Under the pieces are notes generated by a model. That model saw only the letters and a program-made list of their open reading frames with translations, was not told where the DNA came from and made no database searches. Positions 49,679-50,436 of a stretch of DNA of 50,436 bases are shown here, piece after piece (the stretch's first letter is position 1; every line of letters starts with the position of its first letter). The position numbers were made by a program, and so were the translations under genes. Where the stretch lies: the NCBI RefSeq assembly GCF_009908285.1, contig NZ_JAAARM010000041.1, forward strand, positions 1 to 50,436, given 5' to 3'. Source of the DNA: Pseudomonas sp. Fl4BN1 (GTDB lineage Bacteria; Pseudomonadota; Gammaproteobacteria; Pseudomonadales; Pseudomonadaceae).

Positions 49679-49690
49679 ATTATTTGTATA
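49667..49690. promoter_or_regulatory. LitR-type operator 1
   Basis: TATACA-N12-TGTACA on the minus strand, overlapping the -35 element of the operon promoter; exact fit to the degenerate LitR pattern including the allowed A at position 2. Confidence 0.72.
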
Positions 49691-49716
49691 GGTAATTCCC
49701 TGGCCGGTTTGCTGAG

Positions 49717-49932
49717 TTATTGCCAGCCCATTCGCCAGTCGCTGTCGTTCTGCAGGGTTTGCCATTTCAAGCGCTGGCAACGTCGGGTGAGAACCGCCTG
49801 CAACTCGATGTCCAGCACTGTGCCTTGTTCATCGCAGAACAATTCAGTGACCAGAAAGTGCTTTTCGCGGCGTTGTGGAAGGGCTGCTGTCCACTTCGAC
49901 AGCAGCAATTTGCGTGGGTTGAGGCGATTCAC
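49717..49932 (-). CDS. TIGR02450-family small Trp-rich protein
   Basis: A 71-residue protein opening NRLNPRKLLLSKWTAALPQRREKHFLVTELF and ending RLKWQTLQNDSDWRMGWQ, the conserved pattern of TIGR02450. Function is unknown. The start is GTG 49932, overlapping the stop of the flavin oxidoreductase gene by 4 bases (GTGA), so the two are co-translated. It ends only 26 bases before the divergence of operator 1, so its transcript may run into the light-type operon. Confidence 0.8.
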   Translation of the reverse strand: MNRLNPRKLLLSKWTAALPQRREKHFLVTELFCDEQGTVLDIELQAVLTRRCQRLKWQTLQNDSDWRMGWQ

Positions 49933-50436
49933 TGCAGGCTCTCGTGTAGTCGGCGCGCCGCTTCCTGGCCACTGAGCCAGGCGCCTTCGACCCGCCCGGA
50001 CAGGCACCAGTCACCGCATGCATAAAGCCCCAGGTCGACATCGGCCAGTGCGCCCCATTCGTGGCTGCTGGCCGGGCGAGCGTAGAGCCAGCGGTGGGCC
50101 AGGCTGAAGGTGGGGGCGGGCATGACGCTGTGCAGCAACTCGGCAAAGGCCCCGTGCAATTGTTCGGTCACGGCCTCTTTGGACAGGTCGATGTGTTGCC
50201 GGCTCCAGGCACTGGTGGCGTGCAGGATCCAAGTGTCGAGATGACTGTCGCGCCCGGGCTTGCTGCGGTTGCGGGCCAGCCAGTCCAGTGGGCTGTCTTG
50301 TACGAAGCAGCCTTCCATTGGGGTTTCCAGGGGGGTATCGAAGGCTAGGGCGACGGCCCAGGTCGGGTCCATCTTGACTCCCGCGGCGACCCCGGCGAGT
50401 TTCGGTGCGGCGGTGAGCAGGGCGGTGGCTTGGGGG
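49929..50436 (-). CDS. Partial renalase-like NAD(P)/FAD-dependent oxidoreductase (C-terminal part)
   Basis: The C-terminal 168 residues of a flavoprotein whose start lies beyond the right edge. The stretch PTWAVALAFDTPLE...GCFVQDSPLDWLARNRSKPGR, HATSAWSRQHIDLSKEAV and the closing YACGDWCLSGRVEGAWLSGQEAARRLHESL (FAD-binding C-terminal motif) match renalase-like oxidoreductases common in pseudomonads. These may oxidise reduced nicotinamide isomers or amines; the substrate here is unknown. It directly precedes the Trp-rich gene. Confidence 0.8.
   Translation of the reverse strand, partial: PQATALLTAAPKLAGVAAGVKMDPTWAVALAFDTPLETPMEGCFVQDSPLDWLARNRSKPGRDSHLDTWILHATSAWSRQHIDLSKEAVTEQLHGAFAELLHSVMPAPTFSLAHRWLYARPASSHEWGALADVDLGLYACGDWCLSGRVEGAWLSGQEAARRLHESLQ

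Noticed and set aside
1..50436. CRISPR arrays, insertion sequences, prophage or integrase genes
   Set aside because: No regularly spaced repeats, transposase-like frames or target-site duplications were found; gene order is that of a core chromosome with metabolic islands.

Overview
The window reads as chromosomal DNA of a fluorescent Pseudomonas (P. fluorescens/protegens/chlororaphis lineage). The reasons are the high GC, the housekeeping blocks in typical Pseudomonas order (lolB-ispE-tRNA-Gln-prs-rplY-pth-ychF, divergent from hemA-prfA-prmC-moeB-murI), the FecI/FecR/TonB receptor signalling, and a light-response cluster of the kind known in P. putida. I found no insertion sequence, prophage, CRISPR array or clearly broken gene. 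Both edges cut genes: a lipoprotein on the left and a flavin oxidoreductase on the right.

Layout. (1) 1-5.5 kb: partial lipoprotein, di-haem cytochrome c peroxidase, then a Fur-box-preceded iron-starvation sigma factor, FecR-type anti-sigma factor and STN-domain siderophore receptor. (2) 5.6-8 kb: HAD acid phosphatase, a small hypothetical gene, a WYL regulator with a monooxygenase-like partner, and tRNA-Met with its own promoter and terminator. (3) 8-16 kb: a polyamine-type ABC importer operon (ATPase, two permeases, binding protein) ending in an amidase, with a divergent LysR regulator; then an Fsr-like efflux pump. (4) 16-26 kb: an aromatic island. A pchACXF-type operon (4-hydroxybenzaldehyde dehydrogenase, cytochrome, Tat protein, flavoprotein of p-cresol methylhydroxylase) diverges from a sigma-54 activator of the XylR/DmpR type. 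Next come an outer-membrane channel-like protein, an AraC regulator and pobA. Together these would take p-cresol through 4-hydroxybenzyl alcohol, 4-hydroxybenzaldehyde and 4-hydroxybenzoate to protocatechuate. (5) 26-28 kb: a second TonB-dependent receptor behind a perfect Fur palindrome. (6) 28-40 kb: the housekeeping blocks. (7) 40-50 kb: a PagL-type lipid A deacylase, a cysteine-cluster protein, and a tightly coupled minus-strand operon: DUF523/YbgA fusion, class II LitR-like MerR regulator, CPD photolyase, NTF2-like protein, short-chain dehydrogenase, FAD oxidoreductase, DUF1365, a CFA-synthase-like methyltransferase and DUF2878.

The most interesting part is region 7. Its promoter (TTGACT-16-TATGAT) carries two TGTACA-type operators, each with exactly 12 bp between half-sites, the pattern I recall for class II LitR. 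The operon joins DNA photorepair, a TudS-like (thiouracil desulfurase family) protein and a fatty-acid-modification module. In the CFA-like enzyme, two residues that build the bicarbonate site of E. coli cyclopropane synthase (Cys139, His266) are replaced by Ala and Gln, so its product is probably not a cyclopropane lipid. I infer a light or singlet-oxygen response that couples repair of DNA, thionucleobases and membranes.

Regulatory logic is also visible in the aromatic island. Two similar TGGCAC-N5-TTG sigma-54-like elements precede the pch operon and the channel gene, an 11-bp inverted repeat lies between the AraC regulator and pobA, and AANAANAA-type (Crc/Hfq) motifs recur in leaders of the pathway genes.
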